Assembly (NCBI RefSeq): GCF_900100435.1
Contig: NZ_FNEX01000004.1
Location: 372,001 to 436,000 of the forward strand
Source: Pedobacter sp. ok626
Lineage (GTDB): Bacteria; Bacteroidota; Bacteroidia; Sphingobacteriales; Sphingobacteriaceae
Reading direction: 5' to 3'
Length of the DNA: 64,000 nt
Shown here piece after piece: positions 1 to 8,535 of the stretch. The first letter of the stretch is position 1; each line of letters begins with the position of its first letter. Both the position numbers and the translations under genes were made by a program. The notes under the pieces were generated by a model. It was given only the letters and a program-made list of their open reading frames with translations, had not been told where the DNA came from and made no database searches.

Positions 1-134
1 TTATTTGTCATTTTACCCATTGCAGAAACCACAATCAGTAGCTCGTTGCCTTTGTGGTTTTGGATAATTGACGAAACGTTTCTTACTCCTTCGGCATCTT
101 TAACCGATGCTCCTCCAAATTTATATATCTTCAT
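1..134 (-). CDS. Aspartate kinase, N-terminal part (runs off window start)
   Basis: The minus strand from ATG 132-134 reads 44 codons without a stop to the window edge. The N-terminus contains KFGGASV at residues 5-11, the nucleotide-binding signature of the amino-acid kinase fold in aspartokinases, which phosphorylate L-aspartate in the first step of lysine/threonine/methionine synthesis. The downstream LLIVVSAMGKMTN also fits aspartokinase (usual VVSAMGKTTD). Only the first ~10% of the protein is inside the window, so a monofunctional and a bifunctional enzyme cannot be told apart. The gene is followed upstream by a lipoprotein gene ending 3 nt before its start, so they are probably cotranscribed. 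Confidence 0.85.
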   Translation of the reverse strand, partial: MKIYKFGGASVKDAEGVRNVSSIIQNHKGNELLIVVSAMGKMTN

Positions 135-137
135 TTT

Positions 138-941
138 TTAATTAGCGGGGTTAAGTAAGCTGTTTGGTTTTGCGATATCCTTTAAATCGGCAAAAGGAAT
201 AACCAGCTCAGTAATTCCGTAGGCATAAGCTTTAATCTCGTATGGATTGTAAAGGAACTTTAGGCCTTTTTTGTTAATGCTGAAATTTTTATTTAAGCTA
301 AACTTATCGTTTTCAAAGAAATAATTATCTTTCAAACTCGCCGTTGGCGATAGCTTCTCATTTTTTCTAAATATTTTTTCTGCTATAGTAGTTAATTCTG
401 GCATTGAACCAGGATTGATCAGCGAATCTAAAACAATCTCCGTATGACTTTTCGGATCGTAGTTTAAATAAGTGAAAGAACTATTTGGATGGGCTCCACC
501 TTCATAGTTTACGTAAGTAAGCAGAAAGGAAAGGTACTGCGGATTTTGTTCCTCAACCTTAACTTTTGCATCCATAAACCAGGTTTGGCCATAGTCTTTG
601 TTCTCTTTACTGAAAGTATCGAAGTTCTTAATAAAGGCATTTGTAAAATCCTTATAAGTGGCGAAATGTTCCCCCTCATCGGCAAGATTCATAACCTTTT
701 GCTCAATAAACTCGTTTATTTTTTGATCTGTAAATACGGGATAGGAGATGACTGCTTTAGAGGTGTCGGTCGTATTTTCATTACCCTTAACTAAAACGTT
801 GCTGGATACTTTTACAGAGTCGTATGTAAAGGACAGACTGGTTTGATCAGTCTCGATTGGATCTGAACTGTTAATTGTTTTTTTCTCATTCTGACAGGCA
901 ATAAAGCTTAATGAGAGGAATAAAAGGGCTAATTTCTTCAT
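138..941 (-). CDS. DUF3298 (RsiV-like) domain lipoprotein
   Basis: A 267-residue protein with a lipoprotein signal peptide (hydrophobic residues 4-15, lipobox ending at Cys16), so it is predicted to be membrane-anchored. The centre contains YVNYEGGAHPN followed by SFTYLNYD, typical of the DUF3298 domain seen in RsiV/PdaC-like proteins, where it follows a DUF4163-like region. In Gram-positive RsiV this fold binds lysozyme; for Bacteroidota homologues the role is not established, so an envelope or wall-associated function is only inference. The stop codon lies 3 nt upstream of the aspartokinase start and the start lies 20 nt downstream of the GNAT gene stop, suggesting one minus-strand transcript. 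Confidence 0.8.
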   Translation of the reverse strand: MKKLALLFLSLSFIACQNEKKTINSSDPIETDQTSLSFTYDSVKVSSNVLVKGNENTTDTSKAVISYPVFTDQKINEFIEQKVMNLADEGEHFATYKDFTNAFIKNFDTFSKENKDYGQTWFMDAKVKVEEQNPQYLSFLLTYVNYEGGAHPNSSFTYLNYDPKSHTEIVLDSLINPGSMPELTTIAEKIFRKNEKLSPTASLKDNYFFENDKFSLNKNFSINKKGLKFLYNPYEIKAYAYGITELVIPFADLKDIAKPNSLLNPAN

Positions 942-961
942 AGGAATAGGTTTTGTTGATA

Positions 962-1429
962 TTATTTCTTGCTTAGCTGTTCTGTAGAAAAAGAACCATT
1001 AAGCCAGCCAGCTTCTATCTGTGCGTCGTACTTGCTGTAAAAATTAAGGGCTGGCTCATTCCAGTCTAAAACCTGCCAGGTCATGCCGTTGTATCCTTTG
1101 TCTTTTGCTTCTTTTATCACACGTTCAAAAAGTAATTTTCCAATGCCTTTACCTCTGTACGCTTCGGTTACGATAAAATCTTCGAGGTATAAGCGACAGC
1201 CTTTCCATGTGGAGTATCTGGTATAATAAATCGCAAAGCCTGCAATAAATCCATCTACCTCAGCCACAAAGGCGTTCCATACTTTATGCGCACCAAAACC
1301 AGCATCAACAAATTCTTCTAATGTAACTGTAACCTCTTCAGGAGCCTTTTCATAAACTGCAAGTTCATTTACCAGCTCAAGTAATCTTACACAATCCTCT
1401 TTTACAGCTTCCCTTAACTTTATGTTCAT
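962..1429 (-). CDS. GNAT-family N-acetyltransferase (SSAT/thialysine type)
   Basis: 155 residues, full length for a single GNAT domain. The acetyl-CoA-binding motif A is RGKGIG at residues 92-97 after the strand LYLEDFIV. The C-terminal WNEPALNFYSKYDA motif, with its conserved Asn and Tyr, is characteristic of the spermidine/spermine (SAT) and thialysine acetyltransferase subgroup. It should transfer an acetyl group from acetyl-CoA to a small amine in the cytoplasm; the real substrate cannot be read from sequence. It sits between the yggS gene and the DUF3298 lipoprotein gene on the same strand with short spacers. Confidence 0.88.
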   Translation of the reverse strand: MNIKLREAVKEDCVRLLELVNELAVYEKAPEEVTVTLEEFVDAGFGAHKVWNAFVAEVDGFIAGFAIYYTRYSTWKGCRLYLEDFIVTEAYRGKGIGKLLFERVIKEAKDKGYNGMTWQVLDWNEPALNFYSKYDAQIEAGWLNGSFSTEQLSKK

Positions 1430-1512
1430 TCTTCCTTACAATTCTTCTTTATAATGTTTGATTTTTCATTTAGTTTCTAATTGCTTTCATTTGTAATGAA
1501 GCTATCAGAAGC

Positions 1513-2211
1513 TTAGCCTTCATTTTTCTTTGTTAGCTTCTGATGGTTCCTTTTGCCAAAAATGCTGCTGCCAATGCGCACCATTGTACTTCCTTGTTCG
1601 ATGGCTAGCTTATAATCGCCAGACATACCCATTGATATTTCCTTAAAATAGTCTGCTTTTCTAAAAAAACTAAGTTTAATTCCGTCAAACAACACCTTTA
1701 ATTCATTAAACTCATCGCTAGTTTGTTTTTCCAGTGCATTGTTACTGGCAATACCCATAATACCAACAATTCGTACATTTTGTAGTTCAGCAAATTCATC
1801 AGAACGTAACAACTCGATAGCTTCATCAAAGCCTAGTCCAAACTTGGTGTCCTCATCAGCGATATAAATCTGAAGCAGACAATCAATCACCCTTTTGTTT
1901 TTAAGGGCTTGTTTGTTAATCTCAGTCAGTAACTTTAAGCTATCTACCGATTGGATCAAACTAATAAAAGGGGCAATGTATTTAACCTTATTGGTTTGTA
2001 AATGGCCAATCAGATGCCATTCTATATCTTGCGGTAGTTTCGCTTGTTTATCAACCAGTTCCTGTACAATGTTTTCTCCAAATACCCTTTGTCCGGCATT
2101 ATAGGCTTCTAAAACAGCATCGGCTTCCTGGTACTTAGATACTGCAATTAGTTTAACGGCTAATGGATCTAATTCGCTTTTATATTTTAATAAGTTATCT
2201 GCTATACTCAT
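1513..2211 (-). CDS. YggS/PLPBP-family pyridoxal phosphate homeostasis protein
   Basis: 232 residues, the usual family length. The PLP-binding lysine is Lys26 in LIAVSKY. RVFGENIVQE, EWHLIGHLQTNK, the LQIYIADEDTKFGLG region and the C-terminal SMGMSGDYKLAIEQGSTMVRIGSSIFG are all hallmark segments. The family is a non-catalytic alanine-racemase-fold barrel that carries PLP and keeps B6-vitamer and amino-acid pools in balance. It begins a minus-strand group and diverges from the DUF4296 gene with only 70 nt between the two starts, so both promoters lie in that gap. Confidence 0.95.
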   Translation of the reverse strand: MSIADNLLKYKSELDPLAVKLIAVSKYQEADAVLEAYNAGQRVFGENIVQELVDKQAKLPQDIEWHLIGHLQTNKVKYIAPFISLIQSVDSLKLLTEINKQALKNKRVIDCLLQIYIADEDTKFGLGFDEAIELLRSDEFAELQNVRIVGIMGIASNNALEKQTSDEFNELKVLFDGIKLSFFRKADYFKEISMGMSGDYKLAIEQGSTMVRIGSSIFGKRNHQKLTKKNEG

Positions 2212-2281
2212 TTATCAGTATTTTTGGTAAAATTAACAACCTTAGCGAACTTTGTCTAAGAAATAATGATGTTTTAACATA

Positions 2282-2860
2282 ATGAGGAACTTTTTATATA
2301 TCGTAATTGTCTTTTTTCTTATCTCCGGATGTAAGCCTGGTGTCCCAAAGGATATCATACAACCTGATGAGATGGCTAAGGTATTGCACGATATTCATAT
2401 TGCAGATGGCTATTTAGGTCAGATTGCGCGCCCTGATTCGGTGAAAATAATTGCTGCGGGTTATTATAAGGGGATTTATAAGAAATATGATATCGATTCG
2501 GCTTTGTATACCAAGAGCATGAATTACTATTATAAAGATCCTAAAGTGTTGAATGATATTTATGTAAAGGTTACCGGTCAGTTGACAAAAGAGAAGGATT
2601 TGATCGTGAAGGCAGATTCTACTTTTAATGCCAAAGAAATAGAGAAAGCAAAATTGAAGATCGTCAGGGATTCCACAAGGACTGCTGATTCTACGTTCTG
2701 GGCTGACTTTTTGTTGAAAGATAGGACTAAGTTGAATAAAGCTAAGCTAACCGATACCGCTAAGTTGAGAGATACGGCTAAATTGACCGATACGGTTAAA
2801 AAGAAGATTGAGGTGATCAGATTAAAAATGGACTATAAAGGTCCGCAAGATTTAAAATAA
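2282..2860 (+). CDS. DUF4296 domain lipoprotein
   Basis: 192 residues with a lipoprotein signal (hydrophobic residues 4-16, Cys17). The segment PKDIIQPDEMAKVLHDIHIADGY is the characteristic start of DUF4296, a domain confined to Bacteroidota envelope lipoproteins of unknown function. The C-terminus (about residues 155-178) holds short degenerate repeats of the form AKLTDT/AKLRDT/AKLTDT, which look like slippage-prone low-complexity sequence. The stop is 2 nt before the mutS2 start, so the two are translationally close and most likely one transcript, an arrangement that does not itself reveal the lipoprotein's job. Confidence 0.85.
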   Translation: MRNFLYIVIVFFLISGCKPGVPKDIIQPDEMAKVLHDIHIADGYLGQIARPDSVKIIAAGYYKGIYKKYDIDSALYTKSMNYYYKDPKVLNDIYVKVTGQLTKEKDLIVKADSTFNAKEIEKAKLKIVRDSTRTADSTFWADFLLKDRTKLNKAKLTDTAKLRDTAKLTDTVKKKIEVIRLKMDYKGPQDLK

Positions 2861-2862
2861 GT

Positions 2863-5235
2863 ATGTTATATCCAGAGAATTGTTTGGAGCGGTTGGGCTT
2901 TAGTGAGGTAAGACAGCTTATATACAAACATTGTTTGAGTCCGATGGGACAACAAATGGTTGGGAAAATGCAGGTGATGACCAAGTTTGACCAGATCAAT
3001 AAGTTTTTGAGGCAAACACAGGAATTTAAAAGTATCCTCGAAAATCAGGAGCCTTTACAAATCAGCACCTTTTTTGACATTAAAACCCTTGCTGAAAAGA
3101 TTAGGGTGGAAGGAGCTTACCTGGTTGAAGATGAATTGCATCAGATGTATGCTTCACTGCAGACGGTATTTGCTGTTTTACGGTTTTTTGATGAGCGAAA
3201 GGATGTATACCCTAATTTGGAAGCCTTATTTGAGCACCTTCCTGTAGAGAAAAATATCCTGAAAAAAATAGAGACTGTTCTTGATCCGAAAGGTAAAATT
3301 AAGCCTAATGCTTCGCATGAATTGCAAAGCATTATTGGCGATATCGCCAAAACGGAACAAGATGTACGAAAGCGAATGGATTCGATCTATAAGCAGGCGG
3401 TGGGTAACAATTGGGTTGCCGATGGCAGTTTAACCATTCGCGATGGCCGTATGTGTATTCCCGTATTGGCAGAAAATAAAAGGAAGCTTCGTGGTTTTAT
3501 CCATGATGAATCTGCCAGTGGACAAACAGTCTACATAGAGCCCGAAGAAGTTTTTACCTTAAATAATAAGCTGCGGGATCTTGAATTTGATAAGCGTAGA
3601 GAGATCATCAGGATCTTGATTGCATTAACAAATGATCTACGTCCTTATACGCCATTACTGTTATCATACCATGGTTTTCTTACCAAGCTAGACTTTGTAA
3701 GGGCCAAGGCTCTGTTTGCGATAGATGTGGAGGCTGATATGCCAATACTGATCCCCGAAGCTAAAACAAAATTGGTCAATGCAACCCATCCGTTGTTATA
3801 TCTTTCTTTTAAAGAAGATAAAAAGACGGTTGTTCCTTTAAATATGCACATCAACAATGAGCTAAGGATTCTATTGGTGTCTGGGCCTAATGCCGGTGGT
3901 AAATCTGTTTGCATGAAAACTGTGGGTTTATTACAGCTGATGGTACAATCAGGCTTGCTAATTCCTGCGCATGAATCGAGTGAGGTCGGTATCTTCGATA
4001 ATATCTTTGCGGATATTGGCGATGATCAATCTATTGAGAGTGATTTGAGTACCTATAGTGCACATTTAACCAAGATGCGGTATTTCGTGGCGCACGCCAC
4101 ACCTAAATCTTTGGTGCTGATTGATGAGTTTGGTACAGGTACTGATCCGCAGTTTGGTGGACCTATGGCCGAAGCGGTATTGGAGGTATTGAACAATAAA
4201 AAGGTGCGGGGCGTAATTACTACGCACTATTCTAATTTAAAACTCTTCGCCGGTAATACACCGGGATTGGAGAACGCTTCGATGCTGTTTGACAATGGGA
4301 AAATGAAGCCCATGTACGTTTTAGAGATTGGCAAGCCCGGAAGTTCTTATGCTTTTGAAATTGCCCAGAATATAGGCCTGCAAAAAGAAGTGCTTGAATT
4401 GGCTCGCGCAAAAACAGGAACCAATCAGAATAGAATAGATAGCTTGCTGGTAGATCTGGAACGTGAGAAAAAACAGATTTATGATACCAAGATTCATCTG
4501 TCTACTCAACAAAATAAGGTTAAAAACCTGGTTACTGAGAATGAGAAGTTGAAGTTGTTTTTGGACGAGAACAGAAAAATACTCATTAAAGAAGCAAAGC
4601 TTGAAGCGCAGGCGATCATTAAGAATGCGAATAAACTGGTTGAAAATACTATTGCTGAGATTAAAGAAAAGCAGGCCGATAAAGAGGCAACCAAGGAATT
4701 GAGACAAAACCTGCAAAAGGTTTTGGTACAGCATCATGTAAAAGAAGAGAAAAAGCCAGACGTGCCTCAACCTTTAAATACGCCTATTGAAGTTGGAGAC
4801 TTGGTGCAACTGAAAGGGACGGAGACCATGGGGCAGGTTTTAGAAATTAACAGAGATAATCTGGTATTGGCACTTGGCGACTTGCGTTCTATAGTAAAGA
4901 AGAACAGGGTGCAAAAGATCAGCAACAAACAGGCTAAAAAGATTGTTCAGGGCAGTTCTTATTCGGGCAGTATTTCTGAAGCCATCAGTAGTTTTAATGC
5001 GGAGTTGGATTTAAGAGGGATGCGCGGTGAAGATGCCTTGCATGAAGTAGAGAAATATTTAGATAAGTCGATTATGCTTGGCTTTCCTGTAGTTAAACTG
5101 ATTCATGGCAAGGGCGATGGCATTCTTAGAAAAATGATTAGACAGTACTTAAAAAAATATAGCCAGGTAAACCGAGTTGAAGACGAACATGCGGATAGAG
5201 GGGGAGACGGTATCACCTATGTTTATTTTAATTAA
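2863..5235 (+). CDS. mutS2: Endonuclease MutS2
   Basis: 790 residues, the normal length. A MutS-type ATPase core carries Walker A GPNAGGKS (about residues 341-348), signature STYSAHL (about 395) and Walker B LVLIDEFGTGTDP (about 420). A long Lys/Glu-rich coiled-coil stretch follows (about 510-640). The C-terminal Smr nuclease domain has LDLRGMR (about 715) and HGKGDGILR (about 747). MutS2 lacks the mismatch-recognition domain of MutS; in the family it acts on branched or recombination DNA and, in Bacillus, on collided ribosomes. It is coupled to the DUF4296 lipoprotein gene upstream and followed by a strong hairpin. Confidence 0.97.
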   Translation: MLYPENCLERLGFSEVRQLIYKHCLSPMGQQMVGKMQVMTKFDQINKFLRQTQEFKSILENQEPLQISTFFDIKTLAEKIRVEGAYLVEDELHQMYASLQTVFAVLRFFDERKDVYPNLEALFEHLPVEKNILKKIETVLDPKGKIKPNASHELQSIIGDIAKTEQDVRKRMDSIYKQAVGNNWVADGSLTIRDGRMCIPVLAENKRKLRGFIHDESASGQTVYIEPEEVFTLNNKLRDLEFDKRREIIRILIALTNDLRPYTPLLLSYHGFLTKLDFVRAKALFAIDVEADMPILIPEAKTKLVNATHPLLYLSFKEDKKTVVPLNMHINNELRILLVSGPNAGGKSVCMKTVGLLQLMVQSGLLIPAHESSEVGIFDNIFADIGDDQSIESDLSTYSAHLTKMRYFVAHATPKSLVLIDEFGTGTDPQFGGPMAEAVLEVLNNKKVRGVITTHYSNLKLFAGNTPGLENASMLFDNGKMKPMYVLEIGKPGSSYAFEIAQNIGLQKEVLELARAKTGTNQNRIDSLLVDLEREKKQIYDTKIHLSTQQNKVKNLVTENEKLKLFLDENRKILIKEAKLEAQAIIKNANKLVENTIAEIKEKQADKEATKELRQNLQKVLVQHHVKEEKKPDVPQPLNTPIEVGDLVQLKGTETMGQVLEINRDNLVLALGDLRSIVKKNRVQKISNKQAKKIVQGSSYSGSISEAISSFNAELDLRGMRGEDALHEVEKYLDKSIMLGFPVVKLIHGKGDGILRKMIRQYLKKYSQVNRVEDEHADRGGDGITYVYFN

Positions 5236-5250
5236 ACATATTTAAAATGA

Positions 5251-5295
5251 GTGTGTTATATTTAAGCTGGCGTTGTCAGTTTAAATATAACATAC
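5251..5295 (+). promoter_or_regulatory. Strong AT-rich hairpin between mutS2 and the sugar dehydrogenase gene
   Basis: The arm TGTTATATTTAA (5254-5265) pairs perfectly with TTAAATATAACA (5281-5292). Inner CTG/CAG plus a G-T pair and outer G-T, T-A and G-C pairs extend it to about 19 bp around the 7-nt loop GCGTTGT. It lies 16 nt after the mutS2 stop and ends 5 nt before the ATG at 5301, covering the place where a ribosome binding site would be. It has no T-run, so it could be a 3' stabiliser or attenuator, or could hide the next start. Confidence 0.6.
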
Positions 5296-5300
5296 CCATT

Positions 5301-6398
5301 ATGAAAACTTTAGCGATCAGTATCTTTGCGCTTTTAATTGCTTTTTTTGCTTGTTCAAAAAAGAAATCGTCGACTAAAGAAGAGGAGACTCCATTGCCTG
5401 ATGTCGAAATAAAAACGCGGATAGTAAGTGCCGGACTTTCTCATGTATGGGAAATGGTCTATGGACCAGATCAACAACTTTGGATCACAGAACGTGGAGG
5501 CAAGATTAGCCGTGTCAATCCACAAACCGGAGCAGTTACCTTGTTGTTAAATGTCCCAGATGTGGTGGCAGATGGTGAGGGTGGCTTATTGGGTATGGCC
5601 ATTAATCCTCAGTTTACCACTAATCCATGGGTTTATGTAGTTTACAATTACAACGCTGGCGGCTATAAGGAAAAAGTGGTTCGCTATACTTATTCGGGTA
5701 ATACCTTAAATTCTCCATTAACTATTCTTGATCAGATCCCGGCATCCTCTATACATAATGGATCGAGGTTATTGGTTTCTAGCGATCAGAAGCTTTTTAT
5801 CACTACTGGTGATGCCAGTACAGCCAGTAATGCCCAAAATACAGGCTCTCTATCTGGTAAAATATTGCGCGTAAATATGGATGGATCGATTCCGGCTGAT
5901 AATCCTTTTCCAAATAGCAGGATATGGAGTTTTGGTCACAGAAATCCACAAGGATTGGTACAGGTTGGCGATAAACTCTATGCTTCTGAACATGGGCCTA
6001 ATAATGACGATGAGGTAAACCTGATTCTGAAGGGACGCAATTATGGCTGGCCAAATGTAGAAGGTTTTTGCGATAAGTCTGCTGAGCAGACATTTTGCAC
6101 GGCTAATAATGTAGTTGAGCCATTGATGGCCTGGACACCTACCATTGCTACTTCTGGATTGACCTATTACAACTCCGGTCTTATCCCCGCATTTAAAAAT
6201 TCATTGTTGCTGCTTAGCTTAAAAGGATCTAAGTTTACCCAACTTAAATTGAATGATGGAGGCGATAAGATATTGGGTAGCAAAGATTTTTTTGTAAACC
6301 AATATGGTCGCTTAAGAGCTATATGTCAGTCGCCAGACGGCAAAATATACATAGGCAGTAGTAATGGCAACGACGATAAGATCGTAGAAATCCAGTAA
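5301..6398 (+). CDS. PQQ-dependent glucose/sorbosone dehydrogenase-like lipoprotein
   Basis: The start at 5301 is chosen because it gives a clean lipoprotein signal (MKTLAISIFALLIAFFAC, Cys18); an upstream in-frame ATG at 5247 adds 18 residues inside a hairpin. The 365-residue product is a soluble aldose dehydrogenase (Asd/YliI/GSDH) six-bladed propeller. It shows ERGGKISRVN, DGEGGLLGMAINP, the SIHNGSRL His/Arg region, SFGHRNPQGL and YASEHGPNNDDEVN, which are conserved PQQ/calcium-site motifs. It should oxidise aldose sugars in the periplasm with PQQ. No pqq biosynthesis genes are in the window, so the cofactor may be scavenged. Confidence 0.9.
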   Translation: MKTLAISIFALLIAFFACSKKKSSTKEEETPLPDVEIKTRIVSAGLSHVWEMVYGPDQQLWITERGGKISRVNPQTGAVTLLLNVPDVVADGEGGLLGMAINPQFTTNPWVYVVYNYNAGGYKEKVVRYTYSGNTLNSPLTILDQIPASSIHNGSRLLVSSDQKLFITTGDASTASNAQNTGSLSGKILRVNMDGSIPADNPFPNSRIWSFGHRNPQGLVQVGDKLYASEHGPNNDDEVNLILKGRNYGWPNVEGFCDKSAEQTFCTANNVVEPLMAWTPTIATSGLTYYNSGLIPAFKNSLLLLSLKGSKFTQLKLNDGGDKILGSKDFFVNQYGRLRAICQSPDGKIYIGSSNGNDDKIVEIQ

Positions 6399-6453
6399 AT
6401 ATTTGGTCGGTACCGCAGATATAGTATAATTTAGCAGCAAAATATATTCATGT

Positions 6454-7155
6454 ATGATCAATAAAGTTGTTTCGGGTGCTGAAGAAGCTATAAAAGACAT
6501 TAAAGATGGTGACACTTTAATGCTTGGCGGATTTGGGTTGTGTGGTATTCCAGAAAACTGCATTACTGCACTGGTAAAAAAGGGTGTTAAAGAATTGACC
6601 TGTATTTCTAACAATGCCGGAGTTGATGATTTTGGTATAGGATTGATGTTGCAACAGCGTCAGGTAAAAAAGATGATCTCTTCTTATGTAGGTGAAAATG
6701 CCGAGTTTGAGCGCCAGCTGTTAAGTGGTGAGCTTGAAGTTGAATTGATTCCTCAAGGAACTTTAGCGACCAGATGTATGGCTGCTGGTTACGGTATGCC
6801 TGCAATTTTTACTCCGGCGGGTGTGGGTACTGAAGTGGCTGAAGGTAAAGAGGTAAGAAACTTTAATGGTAAAGATTACCTGATGGAGTATGCTTTTGAT
6901 GCCGAGTTTGCAATTGTAAAAGCATGGAAGGGAGATACTGCAGGTAACTTGATCTACCGTTCTACCAGTCGCAATTTTAATCCAGTAATGGCTATGGCAG
7001 GTAAAGTAACGATTGCCGAAGTTGAAGAACTGGTTGAGGCAGGGGAGCTTGATCCGGATCAGGTACATACGCCTGGTGTGTTTGTTCACCGCATTTTTCA
7101 GGGAGCAAATTATGAGAAGAGAATAGAACAACGTACAGTTAGAACTAGAGGGTAA
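6454..7155 (+). CDS. scoA: 3-oxoacid CoA-transferase subunit A
   Basis: 233 residues. It opens with [20 protein letters not shown], the family I CoA-transferase A-subunit signature, followed by the [15 protein letters not shown] region and [15 protein letters not shown]. With the B subunit it moves CoA from succinyl-CoA to acetoacetate (or a related 3-oxoacid), linking ketone-body use to thiolase. The B subunit starts 17 nt downstream in the same direction, so this is a two-gene operon ending at a strong terminator. A thiolase gene lies elsewhere in the window (26682-27863) and could act in the same pathway. Confidence 0.95.
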   Translation: MINKVVSGAEEAIKDIKDGDTLMLGGFGLCGIPENCITALVKKGVKELTCISNNAGVDDFGIGLMLQQRQVKKMISSYVGENAEFERQLLSGELEVELIPQGTLATRCMAAGYGMPAIFTPAGVGTEVAEGKEVRNFNGKDYLMEYAFDAEFAIVKAWKGDTAGNLIYRSTSRNFNPVMAMAGKVTIAEVEELVEAGELDPDQVHTPGVFVHRIFQGANYEKRIEQRTVRTRG

Positions 7156-7172
7156 TCCTATAAAATATTTAT

Positions 7173-7829
7173 ATGCTGGATAAAAATGGAATTGCGCAGC
7201 GCATCGCAAGAGAAATACGTGACGGATATTATGTGAATTTAGGGATTGGTATTCCAACATTGGTAGCCAATTACATCCCTGAGGGAATAAATGTAGTACT
7301 GCAGTCAGAAAATGGACTGTTAGGAATGGGACCTTTCCCTTTTGAAGGAGATGAGGATGCTGATTTAATTAATGCCGGAAAACAGACGATTACTACTTTG
7401 CCAGGGTCATCAATCTTTGATTCGGCATTGAGCTTTGGAATGATTAGAAGTCAGAAAATAGACCTGACCATTCTGGGTGCTATGGAGGTATCGGAAAATG
7501 GAGATATTGCCAATTGGAAAATCCCAGGTAAAATGGTGAAAGGTATGGGTGGTGCAATGGATCTTGTTGCGTCTGCTAAAAATATAATTGTTGCCATGCA
7601 GCATGTAAATAAGGCTGGCGAAAGTAAGTTACTTCCGAAATGTACTTTGCCGCTAACAGGTGTGAAGTGTATTAAGAAGATTGTTACGGAACTTGCTGTG
7701 TTGGATGTATTGCCGGAAGGTGGCTTTAAACTGATTGAACGTGCACCGGGTGTAAGTGTCGACTTTATCAGGCAAGCTACCTTAGGTAAATTGTTTGCAG
7801 ATGACGATGTGCCAGAGATGGTATTTTAA
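7173..7829 (+). CDS. scoB: 3-oxoacid CoA-transferase subunit B
   Basis: 218 residues. The catalytic glutamate that forms the CoA thioester is Glu46 in the conserved SENGLLGMGPFP motif. GIGIPTLVANYIPEG and the PGKMVKGMGGAMDLV segment are also diagnostic of family I B subunits. It forms the heterodimer with the upstream A subunit. The product is complete and followed after one base by an 18-bp terminator stem, so the transcript ends here. Confidence 0.95.
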   Translation: MLDKNGIAQRIAREIRDGYYVNLGIGIPTLVANYIPEGINVVLQSENGLLGMGPFPFEGDEDADLINAGKQTITTLPGSSIFDSALSFGMIRSQKIDLTILGAMEVSENGDIANWKIPGKMVKGMGGAMDLVASAKNIIVAMQHVNKAGESKLLPKCTLPLTGVKCIKKIVTELAVLDVLPEGGFKLIERAPGVSVDFIRQATLGKLFADDDVPEMVF

Positions 7830-7830
7830 A

Positions 7831-7870
7831 CAAACAAAAAAGGAGCTTATTAAAGCTCCTTTTTTGTTTG
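7831..7870. terminator. Bidirectional intrinsic terminator between scoB and udk
   Basis: A perfect 18-bp stem pairs 7831-7848 with 7853-7870 around a 4-nt loop (ATTA). The GGAGCTT/AAGCTCC core is flanked by A-run and T-run arms, so it can work in both directions for the converging scoB and udk transcripts. Confidence 0.95.
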
Positions 7871-7896
7871 TTTACGATTGCAATATTGTTGTTTAA

Positions 7897-8535
7897 TTAC
7901 GCCCGCAGTATTTTCGCTTTTAAATCCGTAGAAATCTCCTCTGTCACCCTAATGATGTCATCAGGCGTATTGTTGTTATTGATCACAATAGTGTTGCACA
8001 TCTCCTTATAAGGTAATAAAAACTCTTTATAAGATGGTGCTACATGGTTGTGCCATTTGTACAATACATCTTCTTCAGGATATCCACGTTCCATGCCGTC
8101 GCGTTTGATACGACGTTGCAAGGCAACCTCTTCTTCTGCTTCTACAAAGATTCTATGATCCAATAGGGCTGCAATTTCTTTAAAATGGAGTATAAAAAGT
8201 CCCTCAACAATGATAATTGGTGCAGGACTGATTTCTAATATTTTAGTGACCGCCAGAGGGTTGTTAAAATTGTATTCCTTTTTATAGATGACTTCCCCTC
8301 TGATGAGTTTTTTTATGTCTACTAAAAACTGTTGATCATCAATGGTGGTTGGGAGATCAAAGTTGTATATTTTATTCTCTTCCTGGGTCATTTCACCAGC
8401 AGGATGGTAGTAATCATCCTGTGAAACCAAGGTTACTTCATCATTCTTAAAATGATGCAAAAATGAATTTAAAAAAAAGGTTTTGCCGGATCCACTTCCT
8501 CCCGCTATACCAATAATGAAGGGCTTATTGTTCAT
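7897..8535 (-). CDS. udk: Uridine kinase
   Basis: 212 residues, standard for the family. The P-loop GIAGGSGSGKT is at residues 9-19; VSQDDYYHP (substrate-binding Asp/Tyr) and the YNFDLPTTID segment follow, with the LID region RRIKRDGMERG further on. It phosphorylates uridine/cytidine in pyrimidine salvage, in the cytosol. The start overlaps the end of the upstream LysM protein gene by 11 nt, so the two are probably translationally coupled. Confidence 0.95.
   Translation of the reverse strand: MNNKPFIIGIAGGSGSGKTFFLNSFLHHFKNDEVTLVSQDDYYHPAGEMTQEENKIYNFDLPTTIDDQQFLVDIKKLIRGEVIYKKEYNFNNPLAVTKILEISPAPIIIVEGLFILHFKEIAALLDHRIFVEAEEEVALQRRIKRDGMERGYPEEDVLYKWHNHVAPSYKEFLLPYKEMCNTIVINNNNTPDDIIRVTEEISTDLKAKILRA

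Noticed and set aside
5247..5300. Upstream in-frame ATG for the sugar dehydrogenase
   Set aside because: It would put 18 residues from a hairpin in front of a clean lipoprotein signal that begins at 5301.
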